Assembly (NCBI RefSeq): GCF_010501075.1
Contig: NZ_QVMN01000013.1
Coordinates: forward strand, 1 to 64,000
Reading direction: 5' to 3'
Origin: Dysgonomonas sp. 25
GTDB taxonomy: Bacteria > Bacteroidota > Bacteroidia > Bacteroidales > Dysgonomonadaceae
DNA length: 64,000 bases
Shown: in pieces, positions 1 to 9,000 of the stretch
Layout of the letters: every line of letters starts with the position of its first letter
How positions within the stretch are numbered: the stretch's first letter is position 1
Position numbers and translations under genes: made by a program
The notes under the pieces: generated by a model
Database searches by the model: none
Told to the model about the DNA's origin: nothing
The model's input: the letters and a program-made list of their open reading frames with translations, nothing else

Positions 1-24
1 ACACACACACACACACACACACAC
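1..24. repeat. (AC)12 microsatellite, cassette copy 1
   Basis: Twelve AC units at the window edge, possibly longer to the left, 630 bp upstream of the FISUMP start. The two other copies (13542-13565 and 49601-49624) also have exactly twelve GT units on the + strand. Confidence 0.9.
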
Positions 25-654
25 GTAATATAACGTTTTTCGGGCGATTATCCAAATTTTCAACTAATAAAATTCACCTCCCCCCGTCCCCCTCCAGCAG
101 AGGGGGAGTAAAAATATACACTCTTTTCCTATCTCCTCCCCTTGCGGGGGAGGTAGGGAGGGGGTGCCCGAATGCTTGTGTTAATGTCAGGGGTATTCCG
201 GGCTGCGACAGCCGTACCTACCTCCCCCCAGCCCCCTCCACAAGAGGGGGAGCAAGGGGCAATATTTCAGTGAGCAGCAGGCCCCCTCAATCCCCCGAAG
301 GGGGAAGTATATCATCCTCTTCTATCAACAATAGAACTTCTGTAGGGGCACACCTGCGTGTGCGCCCGCAAACCGATATATCGGGCAGACACACAGGTCT
401 GCCCCTACACAGTAACGAGACGAGATCCCTCGTATTCACTTGGGATGACAATAACCGGTCCCCTTTATTCCCCAAAGGAGGAAATGGGTTTACGCCACCA
501 TTCAACAAAAAACGAAAATATATCCTTCTCTTAGCCTCCCCCACGGGGAGGTTTGGTGGGGCTAAAATACAATCAAACATATTATTCACTTCATCTTTTT
601 CTGTTACCCCCTCTTGTGGAGGGGGCAGGGGGAGGTGGCTTATTCTTTTATAAC
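25..654 (+). repeat. Gene-free cassette leader with palindromic repeats
   Basis: No convincing gene. The stretch holds repeated blocks of the type ccccctccacaagaggggg in both orientations (about 60-140, 140-175, 220-260, 285-305, 610-640) and a long imperfect palindrome at 341-409 whose arms start tgtaggggca and end tgcccctaca. Related palindromes occur at about 13121-13217 and 49216-49283. Reading frames through it are composed of repeat sequence and are not credible proteins. Confidence 0.75.
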
Positions 655-1905
655 ATGAAAAGAACAATCTTGACACAGGCTATCGTTATATTAGCCTTAT
701 TTATTACAACAATCGGCTTGCATGGGCAAGTGACGATAGGTAGTGGAGAAAAACCTCGTACAGGAGCATTATTAGACCTGACTGAGGGGGCAATCACTAC
801 ACGCGGATTGAAAATGCCTCGCGTAGAACTAACTAACCTAAAACCCACTACTCCTGCTGAACTATCGGCATCTATCGGCGGGACAGGCAATTGGGTGCTG
901 GCGGACCATACGGCACTGGCTGTTTATAATACCAAAGAAAGTGACCATTGCGCTGTTGAGCCTATCCACGAGGGGCTTTACGTCTTCGATGGTGAACAGT
1001 GGCAATTCCTTGGGAAGAAAGGAAGCACCTCTGCTGCTGTTTACGAAGTTATTGACCCTCGCGACAATCAGGTTTACTTAGCCCGTAACTTCGGAAGTAC
1101 CGCCGGCGACTGGATGCTGGAAAACCTGCGCTATATTCCCAACAACACCGATGCCGGTTTTACGGGGTTTACCCATACGGCAGCCGTCGCACCCAGTCCT
1201 TACACTGCTAAATACTGGTCTTATCCTTGGAAAGGGGATGGCTCTGGGAATACGCCTTACAATGCTACCCAAGCCGAAGCGGACTGGGATCCACGGACCG
1301 GGGTATTATATAACTGGTCTGCTGCAACTAACGGCGAAAACAGCGAGACAATAGACCAGGGTCAGGTAGCGGGCACTGTTCCTGGTGCTAATGAAGTAGA
1401 GGTCAAAAAAGAAACAATTGCAGGAGCCAAAAATGGCAAAATCCGGGGCATTTGCCCACCCAACTGGCATGTACCTACCGACCGTGAATGGAATGCATTG
1501 GAAAAGGAGCTCACCGAGCATGCTTCCGACTATTCAGCTACAGCTAACAGCACGTGGCCTGCGACTTGGGAAACAGGCACATATCCGAATCCGGGATACG
1601 GCTGGCGTGGCACTACTCATGGCGAGGTTATAAAGAGCGAGTGTGAGTTACCGGGCCATACCTACGGTTCTCCCAACGGCAAGAGCTTCTCTACGGCACA
1701 GGGTGGCTTCAACGCAATTCTTACGGGTTTCGCCTACAATGGTGATGTTAGCCATTATGGCTACGGCTTCTACTCTTGGACGGCAAGCACTTACAACAGC
1801 GGCACTGTGTGGCAGCGGGGCGTCCACGGCAGTGGTGCGCGAGTGGCCCGTGACGTCGGCTCTCACATCCATTTGTTTTCCGTCCGCTGCAAGAAAGACG
1901 ACTAA
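655..1905 (+). CDS. Secreted FISUMP-domain protein (paralogue 1)
   Basis: 416-residue protein with a signal peptide (MKRTILTQAI..., cleavage near LHGQ) followed by the VTIG...GALLDLTEG segment common in Bacteroidetes surface proteins and a C-terminal Fibrobacter-succinogenes-major-paralogous (FISUMP/TIGR02145) domain containing GICPPNWHVPTDREWNALE and ending SVRCKKDD. The ATG at 655 was chosen because it starts the signal peptide; upstream in-frame codons lie in repeat DNA. Residues encoded by about 808-1182 are almost identical at nucleotide level to paralogue 2, while the last about 50 residues before SVRC differ strongly. Function is unknown; a secreted or surface-exposed binding role is inference. 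Confidence 0.85.
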   Translation: MKRTILTQAIVILALFITTIGLHGQVTIGSGEKPRTGALLDLTEGAITTRGLKMPRVELTNLKPTTPAELSASIGGTGNWVLADHTALAVYNTKESDHCAVEPIHEGLYVFDGEQWQFLGKKGSTSAAVYEVIDPRDNQVYLARNFGSTAGDWMLENLRYIPNNTDAGFTGFTHTAAVAPSPYTAKYWSYPWKGDGSGNTPYNATQAEADWDPRTGVLYNWSAATNGENSETIDQGQVAGTVPGANEVEVKKETIAGAKNGKIRGICPPNWHVPTDREWNALEKELTEHASDYSATANSTWPATWETGTYPNPGYGWRGTTHGEVIKSECELPGHTYGSPNGKSFSTAQGGFNAILTGFAYNGDVSHYGYGFYSWTASTYNSGTVWQRGVHGSGARVARDVGSHIHLFSVRCKKDD

Positions 1906-2327
1906 TCAGTTACTTCGCCCTTCGGGCAGTTACAAGTTACGAGTTACAAGAAACTTTATCTATACAGGGAGATAGTCCGCGAGGACTGTTTCCCTACGTT
2001 CTTTTACTTTGTGCCCTTCGTGTAGAATCTTTGAGCCCTTCGCGGTTAAATAATAAAGAAAAATGACAAGACAAAAACCAGTGTATCGCGTAATATTTGT
2101 CAAGAGTGTCAAGTTTTAACTAAATTTTGATTGATAATCAGCAAACTAAGGTTTTTGACATAATTTGACAGGGATATCAGTCCTGTAAAGAAATGCTTCG
2201 AGGTTAAAAAAGAAGAAAAAAATGCCAATCCGAAGAAATCTTAAAATTTGAACAATACCAACCTTCAAGGCGTTCGATATAAAAGATTCTTCCAATCATA
2301 CGATCAAATAACTATAAAATATTCAAT
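1906..2327 (+). repeat. Cassette downstream region, no gene
   Basis: No gene seen. It contains the palindromic unit cgcccttcgggc with ttacaagttacgagttac repeats, a block reading cttttactttgtgcccttcg, and a segment with tgtcaagagtgtcaagtttt, all shared inverted with 47447-47793; parts are shared with 11542-11761. From about 2171 onward the DNA is unique and serves as leader of the next gene. Confidence 0.7.
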
Positions 2328-3182
2328 ATGATGAACTTATTACAGATAGAAACCGTATCTCTCTCCAAAATAGAGAGAATATTGGAGACATTATTGGAGC
2401 AAGGAACTCATTTGGGATTGGCTATCCTCAAAGCGCTCATTATCTTTATTATCGGACGATTTGTTATCAACCTAATCAACAAGTTAGTCAAAAAGTTGCT
2501 GAACAAGAAGGATGTAGCTCCTGCCGTGAGGACATTCGTCGCCAGCCTCGTAAATATCATATTAATCGTGATGCTCATCATCTCGATTATCGGGGCATTA
2601 GGTATACAAACAACCTCGTTTGCCGCCCTTATCGCTTCTGCCGGTGTAGCCATCGGTATGGCACTCAGCGGTAACCTGTCCAACTTCGCAGGAGGATTGA
2701 TAATCCTGCTCTTCAAACCATTCAAGATAGGAGACTATATAGGCACCTCGAGTGTAAGCGGAACGGTTCAGGAGATACAGATTTTCCATACCATCCTCAC
2801 CACGTCGGACAATATCACGGTTTATATCCCTAACGGGACGCTCAGCAGTGGCTATATAAACAACTACAACGTGGACAAGAGAAGAATAGAGTGGATATTC
2901 GGCGTCGATTATGGCGAAGACTTCGACAAGGTAAGGAAAACCATTCTGGAGGTACTTGCCGCTGACACGCGCATTATGTCCGATCCCGCTCCGTTTGTAG
3001 AGCTTAACCAGCTCGATGCCAGCAGTGTAAATATTATTGTCCGCGTATGGGCTAAAGGCTCGGACTATTGGGATGTGTACTTCAACATCAACAAGAATGT
3101 GTATCAGAAGTTCAACGAGGTCGGCATCGACTTTCCCTTTCCGCAACTCACTATCCACAAGGTAGATAAAGATTCGGAATAG
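2328..3182 (+). CDS. MscS-family small-conductance mechanosensitive channel
   Basis: 284-residue inner-membrane protein with three predicted hydrophobic segments: about residues 30-50, 70-95 and the glycine/alanine-rich pore helix GVAIGMALSGNLSNFAGG followed by IILLFKPFKIGDYI, the hallmark of the MscS TM3/beta-domain junction. The cytoplasmic beta and alpha/beta domains follow. Length matches the short MscS class. In this family the channel opens under membrane tension and releases solutes during hypo-osmotic shock. Two adjacent ATG codons (2328, 2331) are possible starts. It converges with the macroglobulin gene across a hairpin. Confidence 0.93.
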   Translation: MMNLLQIETVSLSKIERILETLLEQGTHLGLAILKALIIFIIGRFVINLINKLVKKLLNKKDVAPAVRTFVASLVNIILIVMLIISIIGALGIQTTSFAALIASAGVAIGMALSGNLSNFAGGLIILLFKPFKIGDYIGTSSVSGTVQEIQIFHTILTTSDNITVYIPNGTLSSGYINNYNVDKRRIEWIFGVDYGEDFDKVRKTILEVLAADTRIMSDPAPFVELNQLDASSVNIIVRVWAKGSDYWDVYFNINKNVYQKFNEVGIDFPFPQLTIHKVDKDSE

Positions 3183-3205
3183 GCGTTCCAGGCAAAAACA
3201 GGCAA

Positions 3206-3237
3206 GGCTTTACCGACATCGATATGTCCATAAAGCC
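3206..3237. terminator. Bidirectional hairpin between convergent genes
   Basis: GGCTTTA (3207-3212 region) pairs with TAAAGCC (3231-3237), with an inner GACAT/ATGTC stem. It lies in the 84-bp gap between the convergent channel and macroglobulin genes. There is no long T run, so termination is inferred from position and structure. Confidence 0.5.
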
Positions 3238-3266
3238 CTGCTTGTGATTATTATAAGAGGTTGATA

Positions 3267-6200
3267 TTATTCTCGTTCCTCTATACCGATTCTCCTGAGG
3301 TCATTATTGGCATTCACCACAGGGAAGTACATCATCTCGGCCTTAGCTGGATTCAGTATATAACGCCCTGTATAGCGCGGAAGCAGATCTATCTGGAACG
3401 TATAAGTACCCATCGGAAGGCTTTCGCAGAAGATAACGGTCTTATCCTTGAACGACTCGCGGTGTGTCTCACGATTAGACCACCAGTAGTTCTGCCGCTT
3501 GCTGTTGTAGCTACATCCCGCAGGGATAGGCACTTCTATCATCACATGCTCGGCATTCTTCTGTTTCACCTCCAGCGTCACGGTCAATATGGCCGGCACG
3601 CCGGCTGTAAGCGTATCGCCGGCACCGAGGCTTGTCCTTATCTCGAAAGCATCGCCTTTGTTCTCTTCGGTTACCCACTTCATCTTGTAAGCCGAATAGA
3701 TTAGCGGCAGCCCGGTTTGCTTCTCGATAGTCAGGCGTTCGTTCGGAAGCAGGGTGGTTTCGTAAGGGAACTCGGTCAACTGCTTGTTATCCTTACCCGA
3801 CAGCAGGACAGACGAAGGTGTCTTTTTCGATGCCGATTCAGCCATCAGATCGGGCAGGATAGCCATAGTGGCCGTAGAAGCCTGATAGGTATTCCAACCC
3901 GACCCTTTCGTCCCGAGGATATACATCTGCATCGGCTCTTTCAGATGCGCCAGCGTCGAATCGTTGCGGGCAATGCGATAAGCTATGACAGTGGTCATCA
4001 TATCGTCGCTATACCAGTATCGCTGCTTGCCATCGGAGCAATAAACAGCTCCCAATACATCCTTCTTGAGGTACTTGGTCAGGCTGTCGGGCGTATAGCC
4101 TATGTTGTGCTTCTGGCGAAGCTCGAGCAGTTGCAGCTTCTCTTTCAGGTAAGAAGTTGTATTCGGGCGTTTGTAATATCGGGCCAGTGTATCGGCTACG
4201 TATTCGAGGTGCTTAATCTCTTTATCGAACAGGTCTATTATCTGGTCGTACTTTTGCTCCGTTCCTGCATCCGACAAGGCATTGATAATGTCCATATCGT
4301 AGATGGAAGCACGGCGGTATCGCTGCGTATCGGTATAATCCTGCGCCGTGCGGCTCAGGTCTACCGTAACCTGATAACCTGCTTTCTTGGCCTCGTTCAA
4401 GGCGCGGATAACGTGTGCCGACATCCAGAACGATGTGCTGGAAGAACGTCCCCACCACGACCAGAGCTTATTCTCGTTGCGGTTCTCTTCCAGACGTTTG
4501 ATGATTCTGTTGACGTGCTTGTCGTCCTTGAACTTCTTGTCTGCATATTGGCAATACAGCCTGTAGTTGAGGAAGCCGATAAGCTTGGATGCCAGCTGCT
4601 CGTTGCAGTCGTATTTGTAGTTGCGGAGATAGCTTGCTGCCTCCATATACACATCCAGCTGCTTAGCCGAAATGGAGATGTGCATTTCCTCGTCAGGTGC
4701 TGCTACTACCTCTTTCCGGTCGCCATTGCGGAGGAAGTCGAGTGTACCCTCGGCGAGTTCCGTTCCCTGACGAAGAACAGGTATGGTGCGCTTTTCGCCG
4801 TCGTTGTATCCATCGTTGCGGCGGAACATATAAGTGGCCGACAGGCTATCGGCAACCGTAGGCGTCACCAGCACCTTGTCCTGATGCGAGGTTGTAAACT
4901 GAATGCTCTTTGACATAACCGTATCTTCTTCGATGGCGAAGGTCACAAGCCCTTCTATATCCTGTTTGCCATAAGTATAGTTACGGATGTTTCCGGCATA
5001 GTAGCTCGAATCGCCTACTACGAGGAAGTGCGGGTTCTTCAGTTCTGCCATCAGTGGCTTATACGACTTGATGTGCTTGCGGGCAGTTCCCGTTTTCAGC
5101 TTCGGATTCATCGCATACACGATTGTATTCCATTGGGTGATATTGTCGGGGAAGGTAACCGTAAACCGGGCTTTACCTTTCTTGTCCGTTACCAGAGCCG
5201 GTTCCCAGAAACCGACATCCGAGAAGTTGCTGCGTAACCCGTTGAGTTGCAACAGCTCGCTATAGAGGCGATCTTCGGCCGCCTGCACCTCGTTTTCGTT
5301 GTCGCCCTCTTCGTCGTCATCCGGCACTTCCGGCGGGGCAGCAGCTTCTGTGGCTATCGCCTCAGAGACGGATATGGAAGAAACCGAGCCGGTCAATGAA
5401 GACTTTCTCACAGTGCCATAGCCTATTACGACCACCTCGTCCAGTCGCTGCATATCGGCTTTCAGCACTACATCGATTATGCTGCCTTTAGTCACTTTCA
5501 GTTCTTCGGTATTATAGCCTATGTAGCTGAATACAAGGGTTGCTTCGTTGCCGTCGACAGCTATTTCAAATCCTCCGTCGATGTCGCTTACCGTCCCATA
5601 GGTTGTCCCTTTGATGTAGACCGTCACCCCGATAAGCGGTTCGCCTTCATCATCTTTCACAATACCTCTCACGGCATTGGCTGCGGAAGATGGGCGTCGC
5701 ACCATCGGCTGGCTGTAATAGGAACTCTGATAGTTCGATGTCTGCTGTGCCGTATAAGGTTGTACTACCCGTGTGCGCAATGCCAGCCATTTCTGCGAGA
5801 GGGTGTCTTTCGGCTGCAACGGCAAGTTAGTCATATCCACCGCTATATAATGCCCCGAAAGAAGCGGAACACTGTCGAAGCAGATATAGTTGCCGCTGTT
5901 GTAGAGCAATATGGCATCGTAGGTCGCTGCCGGAACGGAACTGTACTTCCGCTGACCGTATTCTATCTGGTCGGGGTACAAGAGCTTTTTCGTTTCCACA
6001 TTGCGGAGCAGGAGGTTCGAAACGCCTGTCGTATCCTGCCGCGTCGGCAACTTGAAGTTGGCATGGAATCCGCTTTGCAGGATCTGGATATTCGTAGGCC
6101 GCCAGTTGTCGGTTTCGTTCTTGCAGGCTTCCACTATCCGGTTGAACTCCTTCGTGGTCAGGGTGAAATCATTCAGCCCATAGAAGTTCGTCGTGGAGCT

Positions 6201-8885
6201 GAAGGTCAGCTTATCTGGGTAAGGCTCTATCGCATATTTATAGACTACATTGTCCTCGTAGTCGTAGCGGAAGCCTCCTTCGTGCTTATAAATGGTGCTG
6301 TCGCAATATTGCATATAGCGCTTTCCTCCCGGGATAGGGCCTATCAATACGCTCGACATCGGACTTTGCAGGCACTTATGGAAGACAGGGTATACAATAT
6401 TGCGTGCCGTGTCTCTGAGGTAGGTGAAGTTATAGTTCCTTTGCACAGGGATGCGCGATATATAATAGCTGTAGACGCGCTTCTCCTCCGAGGTAAGCTT
6501 ATAGTCTTTATCTATAGATGTCCGTGTGTCTATACCTACCGACCACGCATTATATGCAGGCAACGAATCGAGGTCGACACTCAGAATCGTCTTCTTATGC
6601 GGGGTGAAGTATACCGAGTCTATCACAACAGCTCTGTCGTGCAAGCGCATGGTTATCTTTTGCTTCACTGTATCATTCGGTATGACGAACGAGTATCGCT
6701 TGGCCTGCTCCGTCCACGAGAAGTAGATAGGGTTGCTGTTCAGTTCGATGGCATATATCTGAACGGCTTCGCCACCCTTCATCACATAAGGGGCAAACTG
6801 CGTAGTAGAATCGGGCGTCGCCACTTCGTGCCTGAACAGTTTTCCCAACGGATAGGTAAACTGATAGTACTTCATCGTGTCCAATCCTGCCTTATACTTC
6901 CATTCGGGATAGTTGAGCGGGATGGTGAAGTCGCGGGCATTCCGCTGGTTGAGGCCATAGCTCGAACGTTGCTCGCGTGCACGTGGCGAAGGCCCATAAT
7001 AAGGCAGATCTGGCAAATAGTATCCCAATTGGCTGTTGAAGGCGAAAGCCGTAAGGTCTACTCCCTTGACGGGTTTACCCATATTATCCTTCACGGTGAT
7101 GGTAGCATCTAACTTCTGCCCCGGATAGATGCGCTCGGGCAAGTCGATGTCTACATCGAGGAATTCGGTCTTAGGGACAAACGTCCGGCGGAAGGCTTCC
7201 TGCTCCTGTCCGAGGAAGTAGAATACCTCCACATAGTGAGTCAGTTCGAGGTTCGTATTCGGATATTTGAAATCGAACTCCTTGCCTGAGCCTTTCTCTA
7301 ACAAGGTATTACCCTGATAGATATACCACGAAACGTCCAGTTTGAGCGGGTTCTCCAATTTTACGTTGAAGGAGTCCGTCATAATGCCTCCTGCTATATC
7401 CAGCTTTGAATGCATAGCCGAAACGGCAAACGACCGGAAGCAGGATGGCTCTTCCACACGGATATTATAGTCATATAGCGACTGCTTAAACGGCTCTTCG
7501 TAAGGGAGTTCTATCTCCTTCTGATTCTCATAATCATCGTTGTACCAGAGCTTGGCTTTCACGTTCTTCTTATGTCCCAGTTCTTCGAACTCGAAGCGGA
7601 TGGTATCGTTGCGCGTCGACTGGTAGATGTCATACTTCGACTTGTAGAAGGTGGCTCCATTCCGCGAAGTCAAGACCTGATTGTCATAGGTATATGCCTT
7701 TATCTGTACGTTGTATGAGCAATTGGACTCACCAAACAGGGACGGAGGGATATCGATATAGGTCGGCTTATCATTGTCCAGATTGATTGTCTTCTGCATC
7801 AATACATCGGGCAAGACCAAGAGGTCGGTAAAGGATGCTCCAACCGAAGACCTCGTCACCAGCACTTCGGCTTTCATGTCCTGCAAGAATAGCCCGTTCG
7901 TATCGAGCGCCTTAATCTCCAAACGGTTGGTATCGGGGTTGTAGTGGTCGAAGGCTGTCAGCTTGGTTTCGAGACGGCTATCGTATAACTCATAGTCTTC
8001 GTACTTGAACCGGGTATTACCCACAACCCGCCCCTTCTTCTCCCGGAGCTGAATATTGTAGCCGTAGTAGTAGTCTAACTGCAACTTCAGTGAGTCGTGC
8101 AGGAAGACCTCATCGGCATATCCACCCGGATTGTAAGGCGATATCTCTTTTATCAACTTGTTATTCAGCCATACTTGCAATGGCTCTTTCAATGGCTTCC
8201 GCTTAGCGGACAGGGCATACGATTTGAAGCGAACCGTCTCGCCGGGTTTGTACTTATTCTTGTCGGTCAGCATGTAGCTGTAGAAGTCGGGACCGCTATC
8301 CTCGTTGTCATTGTCGTACCAAGACGGATTGACAAGGTATTTCGACAAGTTGAACATAACCATGAATTTGTCCAGCTCTACCGTCAACAAGCGATCGGTC
8401 TTTTCCGACTCGTCGTCTATCGTGTATGTCTGGCTGACCTTGTCGAAGTACACGCCTGTATCGAAGAACTTCCATCGCCCTTTAATCCTTACTTTGGCAT
8501 CGCTGCGGATATTGCCTTCGGCATCCACTACCTGCAATGTCAGCACACCGTACTCTTTGAACAGGAACACCTGAAAGGGCATGATAGGCGCATAGCGGTA
8601 ACTCACCCTGTTCTTATGTATCTCGGAAAAGATGAAGTGCCCTTGCTTCGGGTGGTCTTCCCACTCATTCTTGTACGAAGTAAGCGGAGTATGCAGCATC
8701 TTCAGCATAAGGCTGTCTTGCGGTTTACTGCGGAGCAACTTCTCGGCTTCCTTATTGCTTATCTCGTAAACGAACGTCTTTCCGGGATAACTTTTCCAGT
8801 CTATTGTCTGTCCTTTCAACTGGAAAGCAAGGAAGAACAATACAGCAAGGAAGACGAACCTGTGTGTTTGACCGTTTGTATTCAT
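3267..8885 (-). CDS. Alpha-2-macroglobulin family protein with inserted carboxypeptidase-regulatory/SusC-like segment
   Basis: 1872-residue secreted protein (signal peptide ending near FQLKGQ). It has MG1/MG2-type macroglobulin beta-domains over roughly residues 1-1000, an A2M central domain around residue 1210 (GFWEPALVTDKKGKARFTV), and a thioester motif CNEQ (CxEQ) at residues 1427-1430 in the toroid domain. Family members trap attacking proteases through the activated thioester. Unusually, residues about 1068-1165 carry a carboxypeptidase-D regulatory-like domain followed by VVVIGYGTVRKSSLTGS, the start of a SusC TonB plug. It is not next to a PBP1c gene. Cell location is probably periplasmic or outer-membrane anchored; no lipobox is seen. 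Confidence 0.88.
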   Translation of the reverse strand: MNTNGQTHRFVFLAVLFFLAFQLKGQTIDWKSYPGKTFVYEISNKEAEKLLRSKPQDSLMLKMLHTPLTSYKNEWEDHPKQGHFIFSEIHKNRVSYRYAPIMPFQVFLFKEYGVLTLQVVDAEGNIRSDAKVRIKGRWKFFDTGVYFDKVSQTYTIDDESEKTDRLLTVELDKFMVMFNLSKYLVNPSWYDNDNEDSGPDFYSYMLTDKNKYKPGETVRFKSYALSAKRKPLKEPLQVWLNNKLIKEISPYNPGGYADEVFLHDSLKLQLDYYYGYNIQLREKKGRVVGNTRFKYEDYELYDSRLETKLTAFDHYNPDTNRLEIKALDTNGLFLQDMKAEVLVTRSSVGASFTDLLVLPDVLMQKTINLDNDKPTYIDIPPSLFGESNCSYNVQIKAYTYDNQVLTSRNGATFYKSKYDIYQSTRNDTIRFEFEELGHKKNVKAKLWYNDDYENQKEIELPYEEPFKQSLYDYNIRVEEPSCFRSFAVSAMHSKLDIAGGIMTDSFNVKLENPLKLDVSWYIYQGNTLLEKGSGKEFDFKYPNTNLELTHYVEVFYFLGQEQEAFRRTFVPKTEFLDVDIDLPERIYPGQKLDATITVKDNMGKPVKGVDLTAFAFNSQLGYYLPDLPYYGPSPRAREQRSSYGLNQRNARDFTIPLNYPEWKYKAGLDTMKYYQFTYPLGKLFRHEVATPDSTTQFAPYVMKGGEAVQIYAIELNSNPIYFSWTEQAKRYSFVIPNDTVKQKITMRLHDRAVVIDSVYFTPHKKTILSVDLDSLPAYNAWSVGIDTRTSIDKDYKLTSEEKRVYSYYISRIPVQRNYNFTYLRDTARNIVYPVFHKCLQSPMSSVLIGPIPGGKRYMQYCDSTIYKHEGGFRYDYEDNVVYKYAIEPYPDKLTFSSTTNFYGLNDFTLTTKEFNRIVEACKNETDNWRPTNIQILQSGFHANFKLPTRQDTTGVSNLLLRNVETKKLLYPDQIEYGQRKYSSVPAATYDAILLYNSGNYICFDSVPLLSGHYIAVDMTNLPLQPKDTLSQKWLALRTRVVQPYTAQQTSNYQSSYYSQPMVRRPSSAANAVRGIVKDDEGEPLIGVTVYIKGTTYGTVSDIDGGFEIAVDGNEATLVFSYIGYNTEELKVTKGSIIDVVLKADMQRLDEVVVIGYGTVRKSSLTGSVSSISVSEAIATEAAAPPEVPDDDEEGDNENEVQAAEDRLYSELLQLNGLRSNFSDVGFWEPALVTDKKGKARFTVTFPDNITQWNTIVYAMNPKLKTGTARKHIKSYKPLMAELKNPHFLVVGDSSYYAGNIRNYTYGKQDIEGLVTFAIEEDTVMSKSIQFTTSHQDKVLVTPTVADSLSATYMFRRNDGYNDGEKRTIPVLRQGTELAEGTLDFLRNGDRKEVVAAPDEEMHISISAKQLDVYMEAASYLRNYKYDCNEQLASKLIGFLNYRLYCQYADKKFKDDKHVNRIIKRLEENRNENKLWSWWGRSSSTSFWMSAHVIRALNEAKKAGYQVTVDLSRTAQDYTDTQRYRRASIYDMDIINALSDAGTEQKYDQIIDLFDKEIKHLEYVADTLARYYKRPNTTSYLKEKLQLLELRQKHNIGYTPDSLTKYLKKDVLGAVYCSDGKQRYWYSDDMMTTVIAYRIARNDSTLAHLKEPMQMYILGTKGSGWNTYQASTATMAILPDLMAESASKKTPSSVLLSGKDNKQLTEFPYETTLLPNERLTIEKQTGLPLIYSAYKMKWVTEENKGDAFEIRTSLGAGDTLTAGVPAILTVTLEVKQKNAEHVMIEVPIPAGCSYNSKRQNYWWSNRETHRESFKDKTVIFCESLPMGTYTFQIDLLPRYTGRYILNPAKAEMMYFPVVNANNDLRRIGIEERE

Positions 8886-8911
8886 AGCAGGTGGTTTTTA
8901 TAGATTTTGCT

Positions 8912-8919
8912 CAAATATA
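8912..8919 (-). promoter_or_regulatory. Putative -7 box for the macroglobulin gene
   Basis: TATATTTG matches the Bacteroidetes TAnnTTTG -7 element, about 27 bp upstream of the ATG. A clear -33 element at normal spacing is not visible. Confidence 0.45.
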
Positions 8920-9000
8920 TGTTATTTTTTGTTATAAATCGAGCAAAATGCCATAAAAACGAATCCCAAGACAGAATTATGCCACAAATGTGGCTGCCTG

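Larger units (their letters stand above)
1..2170 (+). repeat. FISUMP cassette copy 1 (dispersed repeat)
   Basis: The cassette runs, in gene orientation, from an (AC)12 tract and the sequence reading gtaatataacgtttttcggg, through about 600 bp of C-rich/G-rich palindromic intergenic repeats, the FISUMP gene, and about 260 bp of conserved downstream DNA ending near ttttgacataatttgaca. The same order is found inverted at 11542-13687 and 47447-49768. Its outer module lies left of the window. Shared flanks around paralogous genes at unrelated sites are seen directly; that the unit moves or recombines as one piece is inference. Confidence 0.8.

Noticed and set aside
270-653. Open frames on both strands in the cassette 1 leader
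   Set aside because: They consist of repeat and palindrome sequence, lack start signals, and have no counterpart frame conserved in the other cassettes.
3717-7112. Long + strand frames opposite the macroglobulin gene
   Set aside because: Antisense shadows of a gene with clear domains; no independent signals.
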